Shown here piece by piece: positions 55,610-63,239 of a stretch of 64,000 nt of DNA; within the stretch, counting starts at the first letter, position 1; each line of letters opens with the position of its first letter. Origin of the DNA: Amycolatopsis sp. WAC 01376 (GTDB lineage Bacteria > Actinomycetota > Actinomycetes > Mycobacteriales > Pseudonocardiaceae); the NCBI RefSeq assembly GCF_003947415.1, contig NZ_QHKL01000002.1, positions 744,001 to 808,000 on the forward strand, read 5' to 3'. The position numbers and the translations under genes were made by a program. The notes beneath the pieces were generated by a model. The model had not been told where the DNA came from and did not search any database. It was given only the letters and a program-made list of their open reading frames with translations.

Positions 55610-56554
55610 TCAGCGGAGCGACTGCTCGATCGCGTCGAGCTGCCGTTTGAACTGCTGGGATCCGGGGCCCGCGCCGCGCATCGCGGCGGTGAGTTCGCGT
55701 ACGGCCCGGCGGGTCCGGTCGCCCTCACGCCTGAGCGCGGCGGCGTCCTGGCCGCGCCCGCCTTGGCCGGTCTGCTGCCTGCGCTCCAACGTGGTGATAC
55801 GCCGGGTGAGCTGGTTCTGGCCGGTGCCGACCCGCCGGACCCCTTGCAGGGCCGCCGTTGTCTCCCGGCCGATGGCCGCCGCGCGCCGGTCGAGCCGGGT
55901 GACCTGGCCGCGCAACGTCGAGATGCTCTGCGAGATCGGGTTGAGTCGCGCGGTGATGCCCTGCTGTACCCCGGTGCCGACCTGGTTGGCTCTCCGTAGC
56001 GCGGTTCCGGCGTTCTGGTTGGCATTCCGGGCGAGCCTGTTCGCGGCGGCGGCGTCCTGGGTGACACGCCGGTCGAGTTGGGTGATCCGGCCTTCCAAAC
56101 GCTGTTCGAGCGGCTTGATCTGGTTGGTGACGACCCGCTGCAGTGCTGAATCAATCTGGTTGGCTTTGCGAAGGGAGTTCTGGGCAAGCTGATGGGCGTC
56201 ATCGGCTTTCTTCTGAGCGGCCGCGGCCTCTGCCTTGATCTGCTCGGGCTTTTCGCCTTTCTTGCCCGCGAGGTATTCCTGGAGATCGAAGAGTGGCTTG
56301 GACTCCAATCGCACGAGGTCGGTCTGGGCACTGACGATGTTGAACTCGCCCTTGATGCCGTTGATCGCGAGGTTGAGGGCGTTGAGCTCGTTCTTGATCG
56401 CGGTGATCTCGCCCTTGTGCAGCACGGCCGGGTCTGGGAACGCGACCTTGAACGCCGCGACGGCCTGCTTGAGCAGAGCCTCGCTCTGCTCAGGCGTCAG
56501 CGGGCCAGGGCCGGGACCGGTCGGGTGGTAGCCCCCGATGGGCGGCATGGTCAC
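55610..56554 (-). CDS. coiled-coil tail protein
   Basis: The 314-residue product is almost entirely predicted helix with heptad repeats. It contains multiple ANQ/RRANQV and LERR-type words and a proline-rich N-terminus (MPPIGGYHPTGPGPGPL). It lies between the chaperone pair and the tape-measure gene, so it may be a second tape-measure half or an internal tail component. No membrane segment is present. GTG at 56,554 follows GGAG; an ATG two codons later is an alternative. Confidence 0.7.
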   Translation of the reverse strand: MTMPPIGGYHPTGPGPGPLTPEQSEALLKQAVAAFKVAFPDPAVLHKGEITAIKNELNALNLAINGIKGEFNIVSAQTDLVRLESKPLFDLQEYLAGKKGEKPEQIKAEAAAAQKKADDAHQLAQNSLRKANQIDSALQRVVTNQIKPLEQRLEGRITQLDRRVTQDAAAANRLARNANQNAGTALRRANQVGTGVQQGITARLNPISQSISTLRGQVTRLDRRAAAIGRETTAALQGVRRVGTGQNQLTRRITTLERRQQTGQGGRGQDAAALRREGDRTRRAVRELTAAMRGAGPGSQQFKRQLDAIEQSLR

Positions 56555-56563
56555 GTCCGTCTC

Positions 56564-56902
56564 CTAACCAGCGCTGCGGAAGAAGGCGAGGATTTCGCTC
56601 GCGTCCGTGCTCTCGGGTTCCGCCTTGAGTGCTTCCTCGTCGACCGCTTCGGGCCCTGGCCGGGGAATGGCTTGCGGGTACGGGATCTCCTCGGCGTTCT
56701 CGTCCCGGTTGACCGTGGCGAACATCCAGTTCGACACCGCGAGGTGATCCACCACCGCGGCCAGCAGGTGGTCGCTCAGGTGCCATTCCGCTTCCTCGCC
56801 GTGCAACGCTTTCGCGAACGACGAATCCCGCGGCAGGTGTTCGATGAGCACCTTCAACCGCCGGGACGACAGCTTCTCCCGGTACCAGTCGAGCAGATCC
56901 AC
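56564..56902 (-). CDS. tail assembly chaperone, gpT-like (frameshift-translated)
   Basis: From an internal GTG this gene encodes 112 residues (DLLDWYREKLSSRRLKVLIEHLP...). The same frame is open upstream through EEHAEALEADLLRYYNV to the GGGGGAA site at 56,974, without any good start codon. The family (tail assembly chaperone, second half) is normally made only as a -1 frameshift extension of the preceding gene. The predicted fusion is about 231 residues. Chaperones of this kind coat the tape measure before tube polymerisation. Confidence 0.75.
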   Translation of the reverse strand: MDLLDWYREKLSSRRLKVLIEHLPRDSSFAKALHGEEAEWHLSDHLLAAVVDHLAVSNWMFATVNRDENAEEIPYPQAIPRPGPEAVDEEALKAEPESTDASEILAFFRSAG

Positions 56903-56967
56903 GTTGTAGTACCGCAGCAGGTCGGCCTCGAGGGCCTCGGCATGCTCTTCGACGAGCGTGCCGAGGC

Positions 56968-57258
56968 TCAGCCTTCCCCCAGCGGCAGACCCGTCTCCTT
57001 GCCGTAGGCCTCCAGCAGCGCGGCGACGTCCTGCACGGTCACCGTGTGCTTGTCGAAGCGCGCGTACTGCTCCTCACCGAGCAGCACCTCGAGCAGGCCG
57101 TCGATGTCGTTGTCGTCGATCTGGCTCAGCTGTTTGGCCATGGCACGCGGGAACTCGCGGGGCAGCCGGAAGACCTCGTCGTCCAGTTCGAACTCCCAGT
57201 CCGTGCCGTCCACCTCGAGGCGTTGGGCTCGAGCGGCGTTGACGTTGAAACGGCCCAT
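56968..57258 (-). CDS. tail assembly chaperone, gpG-like
   Basis: The 96-residue protein (GRFNVNAARAQRLEVDGTDWEFELDDEVFRLPREFPRAM, broken near the start) is the first of two overlapping chaperone frames. It follows the major tail gene as in lambda-like operons. Near its end the sequence G-GGG-GAA followed by GGC-TGA allows a -1 shift into the gpT frame. The acidic and helical character fits the family. It may contact the tape-measure protein during assembly. Confidence 0.8.
   Translation of the reverse strand: MGRFNVNAARAQRLEVDGTDWEFELDDEVFRLPREFPRAMAKQLSQIDDNDIDGLLEVLLGEEQYARFDKHTVTVQDVAALLEAYGKETGLPLGEG
56974..56980 (-). other. candidate -1 ribosomal frameshift site GGGGGAA
   Basis: On the minus strand the heptamer is read in frame as G-GGG-GAA, three codons before the gpG-like stop. 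A -1 slip enters the long open frame that encodes the gpT-like half. The two frames differ by exactly -1, the same relation as lambda G and GT. Confidence 0.6.
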
Positions 57259-57292
57259 GGCGATGTCCTCTCGATGCCGGGCAGGGGGGTGG

Positions 57293-57865
57293 TCAGACGG
57301 CGGCGTACGACGGGTCCTTCATCAGGAAGGTGACCAGCGGGGCCTTCTCGTCGACGGCCAGCGCCGTGTAGGTGACGCCGAGCTTCAGCGGAGCGGTGCG
57401 CACCAGCGCCATCTCCTCGGTCTCGGTGACCTGTCCACGCGCGACGACGAGGCGGTACCGCACGTCGTTGCCGTCGGTGAACTCCACGCCGAGCATGCGC
57501 TCGTCGAACTTCGGCTCGGCGGCCATCTCGTACTTGTAGACCCCGGACGTCCCGACCTGCGCGACCGCGCCGCCCCCGAAGAAGAACGGCATCGTGTCCT
57601 CGTTGAGCTGCAGCATCTGGAACTTGAAGGTCAGGTCGCGGTCGGAGTAGACGAACCGGGCGGGGCTGACGCTCTGCCACGTGTCAATCGGGTCGATCTT
57701 GTCCTTTTTGGCGACCTTGACACCGTCGGTCGTGGTGTAGCCGAGGTCCTTCCAGTCGGCACCCCAGGCCGCGGTGGTGTCCGCGGGTGCCGCGGTGCCC
57801 AGCGGGGCGACGAGGATGCGGCCGCTGCCGGCGACCCGGATCTCCTTGGCGTTGGAACCAGCCAT
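57293..57865 (-). CDS. phage major tail protein
   Basis: This 190-residue protein has the tail-tube layout: an N-terminal arm (AGSNAKEIRVAGSGRILVAPLG), a central beta-rich domain with the sequence FKFQMLQLNEDTMPFFFGGG, and a C-terminal strand DVRYRLVVARGQVTETEEM. It lies after the tail terminator and before the chaperones, the standard order. Such proteins polymerise into the tail tube. No sheath gene is present, so the tail is predicted to be non-contractile. Confidence 0.85.
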   Translation of the reverse strand: MAGSNAKEIRVAGSGRILVAPLGTAAPADTTAAWGADWKDLGYTTTDGVKVAKKDKIDPIDTWQSVSPARFVYSDRDLTFKFQMLQLNEDTMPFFFGGGAVAQVGTSGVYKYEMAAEPKFDERMLGVEFTDGNDVRYRLVVARGQVTETEEMALVRTAPLKLGVTYTALAVDEKAPLVTFLMKDPSYAAV

Positions 57866-57894
57866 CAGCGCTTACTCCTTGCTCGGGGAATCGG

Positions 57895-58299
57895 TCAGGC
57901 GGGCCGGACGAGCAGCCGCACCGTGGCCAGGTAGCGGCTGGCCGCCGCGTGGTGGTAGTCGGGCAGCCAGCGCGGGCCGTCCATCTCGGCGACGTCGACC
58001 ACCCGCGCGCCGCCGTAGCCGGTTTCGCGCAGCGTGAGAACCGCGGCCCTCGCGAGCAATGACACGCCGTGCGCGGCCGTCTTGTCGGGGCCGTAGCACT
58101 CCAGGTCGATCAACGGCTGGTCGAGGTACTGGTCGTCGATCCACGCCCCGCCGACGCGCGAGACCAGCACGGTCTTCTGGGTGCCGTTGAAGCCGGGCGG
58201 CGGCTTGTTGTCCACGACGATCCCGGCGAGTTCCGCACGGTTCTTGATCGAGTCGACGACCAGCCGCTCGACGTCGGGGAAGGCGATCGGGGCGGTCAC
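57895..58299 (-). CDS. phage tail terminator/completion protein
   Basis: The 134-residue product fits the tail terminator family (gpU/DUF3168-like): IAFPDVERLVVDSIKNRAELAGIVVDNKPPPG, then TVLVSRVGGAWIDDQYLDQPLIDLECYG and YLATVRLLVRP. The terminator caps the end of the growing tube and joins it to the head. Retention of a terminator without any head genes suggests a defined tail end. It overlaps the upstream 54-aa gene by 4 bp. Confidence 0.83.
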   Translation of the reverse strand: MTAPIAFPDVERLVVDSIKNRAELAGIVVDNKPPPGFNGTQKTVLVSRVGGAWIDDQYLDQPLIDLECYGPDKTAAHGVSLLARAAVLTLRETGYGGARVVDVAEMDGPRWLPDYHHAAASRYLATVRLLVRPA

Positions 58300-58460
58300 G
58301 CCTCGCTCGTCTCGGACCGCTCGGCCGCGGGCTCGCCATCGTCGTCCTCGGCTCGCACCCCGATCCGGCCGACCAACGTGACCGCGACCTGGTCGTCGAC
58401 ATCGACCACGTCACCGGGGGAGTGGCCGTCCCACCAATAGGTGAGTCGAATTCTGGGCAT
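58296..58460 (-). CDS. small phage structural protein, DUF7302-like, first gene of the cassette
   Basis: The 54-residue product (PRIRLTYWWDGHSPGDVVDVDDQVAVTLVG) resembles short virion-module proteins that normally lie near head completion genes in actinophages. It has an AGGAG site and starts the minus-strand tail operon. It is the only trace of the head-proximal part of a virion module. A possible TTGACA promoter lies about 145 bp upstream. Confidence 0.65.
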   Translation of the reverse strand: MPRIRLTYWWDGHSPGDVVDVDDQVAVTLVGRIGVRAEDDDGEPAAERSETSEA

Positions 58461-58882
58461 GGCTCTCCTAGAAAGGCGCCGACGGGCAGCGAAACGCGAG
58501 CAGGATCGATTCCGCGCGCGCATTTGGTGAGCACGGTGAACTCTTGAGTGGAGAGGTGCAGGCGAACCGGCGCATGAATTCCACAATGGACAATGCGCCG
58601 ACGTGTCAACCGTCGAGCGGGTACACGTATCCCCCCGGGAATGTGTGGTATGCCGCGAAAACCCCATCGCGCCGCGGTGAGATGGCTGCTACCGGCGCTT
58701 GAGGCCGAGTATACGCAGATCGGCGTCCGGCTCAACCGGCTCCGCCGAGAACGAGTGCGTAGTGATCAATTAGCTGAAATGTCTTTTACGAATTCATTCG
58801 GCGGTGCCGATTCGCCGACTGTTCGACGGGAGAAAGCCTTCGTCGTTCCAGCGGAATCCGCTGATTCGGACCGGCTTTCCGA
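58461..58882. promoter_or_regulatory. divergent intergenic region of the tail cassette
   Basis: About 420 bp separate the tail operon from the HTH gene. It contains TTGACA on the minus strand (58,609-58,604), a CATTGT direct repeat just downstream of it, and an AT-rich stretch near 58,765-58,800. No convincing gene was found. It is the likely site of the tail operon promoter and of local regulation. Confidence 0.4.
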
Positions 58883-59272
58883 ATGTCGGCGGCGAACCGG
58901 CCGCGGGGGCGTGGCGGGCGGCTTCCGCGCGAGCACGCCGCCATGCTCGCGCGGGCCGGTGGGGTGGACTTGCTTACTCACTACTCCAACCGCCTAGACG
59001 TGCTGGCTGACCTGCGTGAAGTACAGCGGCAGCTAGAGCGGGCGCAGTCTGCCACGGACGTCGGCAGTCATAGCGTGCGAAGCCTGCCGCCACCGCCAGG
59101 GGAGCGGAAACAGTGGGTCAAGCGTCCGCCGCTGACTGAGCAGTTCACCCCGGATGAGCTAGCGCAGATCGTCCGGGACACGAAGGACATGACGCAAGCG
59201 GTCGTGGCGGAGAAGTACGGCGTCAGCGTGGTAAGCGTGTGGCGATTGGTGAAGAAGTACAAACGCAAGTAG
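58883..59272 (+). CDS. small helix-turn-helix protein
   Basis: The 129-residue protein has an arginine-rich N-terminus, a central coiled-coil-like stretch (LADLREVQRQLERAQ) and a C-terminal HTH (TQAVVAEKYGVSVVSVWRLVKKYKRK; about 104-129). It resembles DNA-binding HTH modules of transposase and phage-regulator type. The start is uncertain: ATG at 58,943 or GTG at 58,964 are alternatives with similar support. It is divergent from the tail operon and followed by a bidirectional terminator, so it may regulate the cassette. Confidence 0.65.
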   Translation: MSAANRPRGRGGRLPREHAAMLARAGGVDLLTHYSNRLDVLADLREVQRQLERAQSATDVGSHSVRSLPPPPGERKQWVKRPPLTEQFTPDELAQIVRDTKDMTQAVVAEKYGVSVVSVWRLVKKYKRK

Positions 59273-59280
59273 CCGCACAG

Positions 59281-59320
59281 AACGAGCCTGCCCCGAGAAA
59301 CACGGGCAGGCTCGTTCCTT
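59281..59320. terminator. bidirectional terminator between the HTH and protease genes
   Basis: A 13-bp perfect stem (59,281-59,293 with 59,304-59,316) with a 10-nt loop is followed by CCTT on the plus strand. It lies between convergent stop codons. Confidence 0.7.
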
Positions 59321-59337
59321 GTTGCGGCTAGCAACCG

Positions 59338-60174
59338 CTACGCGGCGGCTACACCCCGTGCCGTGTCGTACAGCCAGCCCCGGAAGTCCGGCGAACTGGT
59401 GTAGACAGTCGGTGCCTCACCAGGGTACTGCGCAGCTCCCCGGCTGCCCGTGCCGACGAGCTTGGGCACACCGTTGCCCAGCTCCACGGCCGGGCTGCCG
59501 GAATCGCCCGCACCGGGTCCATCCGTGCCGTGCGGGTTGTTCGTGCAGACCTCTCCGGCCGACTGCCGGGCGTCGGCGCACTTGACCGGCGGCAGTACCC
59601 GCGTGCTGAGCTGCTGGAGCCGCGTGGGGAGGGGGCCGCTGCCGTCCGGCTGGTCGGCACCCCAGCCGTAGAGCATCACGCGGTCGCCCGGCTTGGCCGC
59701 ACGTCCGGCGAGCTGGATGGGCTGGACGTTCACGGCGTGGTCGAGCTGGAGCAGGGCCACGTCGTTGACGGGCTTGTCCGGCGCACCGGCCGCCCACTGC
59801 CAACCGGGGTGTACCACGATCTTGACCACCTTGGCTGCCTCGCCGCCCTGCGTCCGGTCCTTGGAACCGACGCGCACGGAGAAGGTTTTGGCACTGGTCG
59901 GCACCTGCCCCGGCGGATTGCCGGGCATGTCGGTGACACAGTGGGCGTTGGTGACCACCCACGAGCGGAACAGCAGCGCCGCACCGCAGGTGTGGTAGCT
60001 CACGCGTCCGTAGGCCGGGGCGTCGTATTGGAGCGAGGCTGCCCAGCCGGTATTTCCGATGGCCTCGTTGCCGCCCACGATGTTCGGCTGCACGTCAGCC
60101 GTCGCTGGACTGGCGGCGAACACTCCGGACAAGCTCAGAAATGCAAGCGTGGACGCAATTACAGTCTTTCTCAA
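59338..60174 (-). CDS. secreted trypsin-like serine protease
   Basis: This 278-residue S1 protease has a signal peptide (MRKTVIASTLAFLSLSGVFA, cleavage near ATA), an activation site IVGGNEAIG (32-40) and the triad His78 (NAHC), Asp138 (NDVALL) and Ser225 (GDSGSP). Cysteine pairs are as in bacterial trypsins. It is secreted and cleaves after basic residues or related sites. It is separated from the tail cassette by the HTH gene, so a role in particle release is not supported. Confidence 0.92.
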   Translation of the reverse strand: MRKTVIASTLAFLSLSGVFAASPATADVQPNIVGGNEAIGNTGWAASLQYDAPAYGRVSYHTCGAALLFRSWVVTNAHCVTDMPGNPPGQVPTSAKTFSVRVGSKDRTQGGEAAKVVKIVVHPGWQWAAGAPDKPVNDVALLQLDHAVNVQPIQLAGRAAKPGDRVMLYGWGADQPDGSGPLPTRLQQLSTRVLPPVKCADARQSAGEVCTNNPHGTDGPGAGDSGSPAVELGNGVPKLVGTGSRGAAQYPGEAPTVYTSSPDFRGWLYDTARGVAAA

Positions 60175-60262
60175 GGGCTTCCTCTCTCGTATTTTCTGTG
60201 GTGCTTTTGCTACCTCCGACGTGTCGGGTGCCGGAGGGGATTAGGGAGAGCGCGTGCCGCTT

Positions 60263-60544
60263 TTAGAGCTGCCGTCCGTGTCGGGCGCGGTAGGCCGCCA
60301 AGGCCGCTGCTTCGGCCGGTTCGTTGCCGTCGCTGTAGCAAAGCGTCAAGTGATGCACTTCCGGCGTTCCGGCTTGCTCGTCTTCTAGTTCCAGCTCGGC
60401 GGTAATGGCCAGCACGTTCACGCCGTCTTGTCCCGGCTCGTTCAGCCAGAAGGCTGCCTCAAAGAAGCTGTCCGCCAGTTTGGTGTTGGAGAACGTCATC
60501 ACGTAGGCCACGGGTCGGCGTCCAATTCGGTGGGGGTTATTCAA
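60263..60544 (-). CDS. hypothetical protein, 93 aa or shorter
   Basis: I do not recognise this protein. The longest form uses TTG overlapping the preceding stop (TTGAATAA); an ATG at 60,499 gives 78 residues beginning TFSNTKLADSFFEAAFWLNE. It is acidic and soluble with a central ELELEDEQAG and HHLTLCYSDG region. It belongs to a run of small minus-strand genes between 60.2 and 61.7 kb that overlap or abut. Their composition differs from the chromosomal genes. Confidence 0.6.
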   Translation of the reverse strand: MNNPHRIGRRPVAYVMTFSNTKLADSFFEAAFWLNEPGQDGVNVLAITAELELEDEQAGTPEVHHLTLCYSDGNEPAEAAALAAYRARHGRQL

Positions 60545-60914
60545 GGCGTTTTAGCCCGTCCAAAATGCGCTGCATGAGTTCTTGCTCTGGCCGCTTGGCT
60601 GTCTTCTGGCGTGGCCAGGGCGTCGGCGGCCGGTTAACGTACGGCCGTCTGCGACGCGGCAACGGTGGCAGCTTCGGCATCGGCTGCGTCGGGATGTCGT
60701 CCGGAGAAATCACCGGTAGTACTTCCGTTGGGGCACGAGCGAAATCCGCTTCTGCTCGCTCTTTTGCAACACGTGCAATGATCGCTGCTGGGGACCGTTC
60801 GTCCTTGTGCCCAATGCCGCGCCGGTTGCGTAGCCGAGTTGTCGCGAGCATTCCCAGCCCGACAAGGAGGAAGCCACCACCCAAGATGACGACGTACCAG
60901 CCAACCGGGTTCAC
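60537..60914 (-). CDS. small membrane-anchored protein, proline-rich tail
   Basis: The 125-residue product has an N-terminal membrane helix (about residues 5-25; WYVVILGGGFLLVGLGML). A basic and proline-rich cytoplasmic part follows (IPTQPMPKLPPLPRRRRPYV) with an acidic end. No enzyme motif is visible. It could be a scaffold or an accessory factor of an integrative element, but this is only suggested by location. It overlaps neighbouring small genes at both ends. Confidence 0.6.
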   Translation of the reverse strand: MNPVGWYVVILGGGFLLVGLGMLATTRLRNRRGIGHKDERSPAAIIARVAKERAEADFARAPTEVLPVISPDDIPTQPMPKLPPLPRRRRPYVNRPPTPWPRQKTAKRPEQELMQRILDGLKRLE

Positions 60915-61144
60915 GGCCCTAGTGAGGTGTCGTCCGGTGGTTCCCGTAGTGCGTGACGCCCGAGCGGTGAACCAAGCTTGTCGGCGTAGTAGTGCACCGT
61001 CTCGGCCAGTTCAGCCAGCAGAAAGCCAAGCTCGCGCAACTCCGTCCCTGGCAACTCGCCGGTCTTGAGTTTCCCGGAAACGAACAGCATGTGGTTGGCA
61101 ATCGCTTCGATGCTGTCAGGGAGCTTCATCTGGTGCTTGGTCAC
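60911..61144 (-). CDS. hypothetical helical protein, 77 aa
   Basis: GTG at 61,144 follows AGGAAAGG; an in-frame ATG at 61,129 gives a shorter form. The protein is predicted helical (KLPDSIEAIANHMLFVSGKLKTGELPGTELRELGFLLAELAETVHYYADKLG). It overlaps the upstream gene by 29 bp in another frame. The spacing and pattern recall small proteins of actinomycete integrative elements. Function unknown. Confidence 0.55.
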   Translation of the reverse strand: MTKHQMKLPDSIEAIANHMLFVSGKLKTGELPGTELRELGFLLAELAETVHYYADKLGSPLGRHALREPPDDTSLGP

Positions 61145-61328
61145 CGGCCTGCCTTTCCTGCGCCTCGGCATGGTCTTCGAGTAGTACGGCCAGCTCACGC
61201 AGTAATCCGGCGTATTGACGCTGCTTCGGTGGCGGCATTTGGCCGACCAGGAGTGCGCCCGCAATGTTTTCGACGTTGGCCGTCACTGCTCGCAGTGCTT
61301 TAACCAGGTCGATCGTTTCTTTCATCAT
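61116..61328 (-). CDS. hypothetical helical protein, 70 aa
   Basis: This short helical protein (KETIDLVKALRAVTANVENIAGALLVGQMPPPKQRQYAGLLRELAVLLEDHAEAQ) resembles its downstream neighbour in size and helix content, suggesting an ancient duplication or paired function. Two adjacent ATG codons are possible starts (61,328 and 61,325). It overlaps the next gene in another frame. No known family was recognised. Confidence 0.55.
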   Translation of the reverse strand: MMKETIDLVKALRAVTANVENIAGALLVGQMPPPKQRQYAGLLRELAVLLEDHAEAQERQAGDQAPDEAP

Positions 61329-61338
61329 TGGTCTGGTG

Positions 61339-61716
61339 TTAGTCGCTTTCCCGAAGCACGAGTACTTCGGCCGCGGCTTCAAATTCGAGTTCTCCGAGCA
61401 TGGTGTTTTGCAGCAGGATGCTGCGCGCGAGATGGCGCAACGACGGAATGACGACATGGTGAGCATCGGCACGCTTAAGCTCGATAATGAGTTCCTGGAA
61501 CGCCTCGTGCGAGCCACACGAAAACTCAAAGAAGAACGTCACCAGGTAGAAGCCCTTGAGCGCAGCGAACGTCCGCAAGGCTTCTTCCAGCCGTCGCACC
61601 TTGTCGTCCGGCACGTCACACGGCACCCGCATGTAGCCGTAGGCCAGCGGCCGGGTGATCGGTTCGCCTTCGGCGGCTATGTCCCGTGCTGGCCGTTCGG
61701 CCACTCCCGCCGTCAT
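61339..61716 (-). CDS. serine-recombinase N-terminal-like protein lacking the catalytic serine
   Basis: The 125-residue product has the resolvase/invertase N-terminal fold (AYGYMRVPCDVPDDKVRRLEEALRTFAALKGF, then SHEAFQELIIELKRADAHHVVIPSLRHLAR). The position of the nucleophile in Y-x-R-V-S reads R-V-P, so the catalytic serine is absent. There is no DNA-binding C-terminal part. Such short resolvase-like proteins are frequent in actinomycete accessory regions; they may act as regulators. It is the leftmost-transcribed start of the small-gene run. Confidence 0.7.
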   Translation of the reverse strand: MTAGVAERPARDIAAEGEPITRPLAYGYMRVPCDVPDDKVRRLEEALRTFAALKGFYLVTFFFEFSCGSHEAFQELIIELKRADAHHVVIPSLRHLARSILLQNTMLGELEFEAAAEVLVLRESD

Positions 61717-61943
61717 GTCGTGCTCCGTTCGCCTTAGTCGCCTGGTGAGCCGGTTGGGCGACACCCGGCAGCCGGGACGATCGACCAGGGCGGGCCAGTG
61801 AACCGTTGCGGGAGGCCGCCCGTGGTCTCGGGGGAGGCGACCGGTCAACCGGCCGCCGGGTGTCTGACCTGCATGATTGTGTGGTTGACTGTCCGAAGTC
61901 GAGGAATCACCGGCGGTTGTGAAGAACTGTCAAGGAGCGATCG

Positions 61944-63239
61944 ATGCCTGGGGACGTGGCGCTCGGTACGGTGGTACGAGACCTGCGGCGTGCCCGGAAA
62001 CTGACGTTGGCCGCCGTCGCCCGTCGTGCGGGCTGCGCTGAGTCCCAACTGTCGTACGTGGAGTCGGGCCGTCGCCAGCTCCACCGCTGGCTGGCCGAGA
62101 AGTTAGACGCCATCTACGACACCGGCGGCATCATCACCAGCTTGTTGGCGGGCGGCGACAACCGGACGTGTGGCTCGGTTGCACTGCGGGTACCCGATGA
62201 CTCTGTGTTACACGTTCAGCTGCCGGGAGGAGGTGGCCAGGTGCCCATTTCGCGGCGTGAGCTGCTGGCTAGCCTCGGTATCGGGCTGCTAGCTAGCCCG
62301 ACGCTGACGCGGCTGGAACAGGCCCTTGGCGCGGTGCAGCCGAACCGCGACACGCTGACTACGCTGGCGGACGCGCTGGAGCACTACCAGGCAGCGGCGC
62401 GGGCCTTGCCGCCGTCCCGCCTGCTCGACGCGCTGACTGCCCAGATCGCCGTCCTCGACAGTCTCCGCCGCCGGGCTGAACCCGGCCTACGTGCGGACTA
62501 CCTGGTACTGCAGGCCCGCTACGCCGAAAGCTTGAGCTGGCTGAGCGAGGAGGCCGGCCGTGCTGAGGAGGCACTGTTCTGGACCGACCGGGCAACGCAG
62601 TGGGCGCAGAGCAGCGGGTGGACGGCGATGACTGCCTACACATTCGTCCGCCGCTCCATGATGGCGGTCAGTTTTGCCAGTGACGGCCACCGCGCCGTTG
62701 ACCACGCCCTGGCGGCCTACGAGATGCCGCTGGCTCCGGTCCGTATCCGGGGTCTCGCCGCCAAGCAGATGGCCTTCGGGCATGCCTTGGCGTGGGAGGC
62801 TGACGCCAGCGCTCGCGCACTCGACCAGGCCATGATCCTGCTCGACGAGCCTGGTGACGACGGCAGCGAACTCGGCCAGCGCAGTGTGGTCAGTGATGAC
62901 CTGTACGCCATCTTCCGGACGACGTGCGACATCTACCTTGGCAAAGGTGAAGCCGCCATTGGTGTGCTGGAACCGCGCCTGGCCACGCTCTCCACTGCCT
63001 CAGCTCGTACAGCGACGATTACCCGCGCCAAGCTGGCGCGCGCTTACGCCAACGTCGGCCAGCCGTACGAAGCGGCCCGGCTGGCCTGGCAAGCCATTGA
63101 TGACAGCACCGCCCTGCAATCGCTGTCCGCGCGCAGCGAACTCCGGCGCGCCGTGCCGGTACTCCAGCACTGGCGGCAGCGCAGCGAAGTCGCCGATGTG
63201 CTCCACCGCTTGCAGAGCGACACACCTACGAACGCTTGA
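61944..63239 (+). CDS. XRE-family regulator with TPR-like repeats
   Basis: The 431-residue protein has an N-terminal XRE HTH (about 5-55; LGTVVRDLRRARKLTLAAVARRAGCAESQLSYVESGRRQL split as an HTH). A long alpha-helical TPR-like region with pairs of helices follows (about 120-420). This layout is used by peptide-sensing and secondary-metabolism regulators in actinobacteria. The effector is unknown. It is divergent from the small-gene run and convergent with the S51 peptidase, with a 14-bp overlap. Confidence 0.85.
   Translation: MPGDVALGTVVRDLRRARKLTLAAVARRAGCAESQLSYVESGRRQLHRWLAEKLDAIYDTGGIITSLLAGGDNRTCGSVALRVPDDSVLHVQLPGGGGQVPISRRELLASLGIGLLASPTLTRLEQALGAVQPNRDTLTTLADALEHYQAAARALPPSRLLDALTAQIAVLDSLRRRAEPGLRADYLVLQARYAESLSWLSEEAGRAEEALFWTDRATQWAQSSGWTAMTAYTFVRRSMMAVSFASDGHRAVDHALAAYEMPLAPVRIRGLAAKQMAFGHALAWEADASARALDQAMILLDEPGDDGSELGQRSVVSDDLYAIFRTTCDIYLGKGEAAIGVLEPRLATLSTASARTATITRAKLARAYANVGQPYEAARLAWQAIDDSTALQSLSARSELRRAVPVLQHWRQRSEVADVLHRLQSDTPTNA

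Noticed and set aside
50147..58460. A contractile injection system
   Set aside because: There is no sheath protein, no baseplate wedge, and no AAA ATPase; the tube, chaperone and Dit genes are of siphophage type.
58593..58997. A possible gene in the divergent region upstream of the HTH gene
   Set aside because: Start and composition are poor, it overlaps the HTH frame, and it shows no conserved motif.
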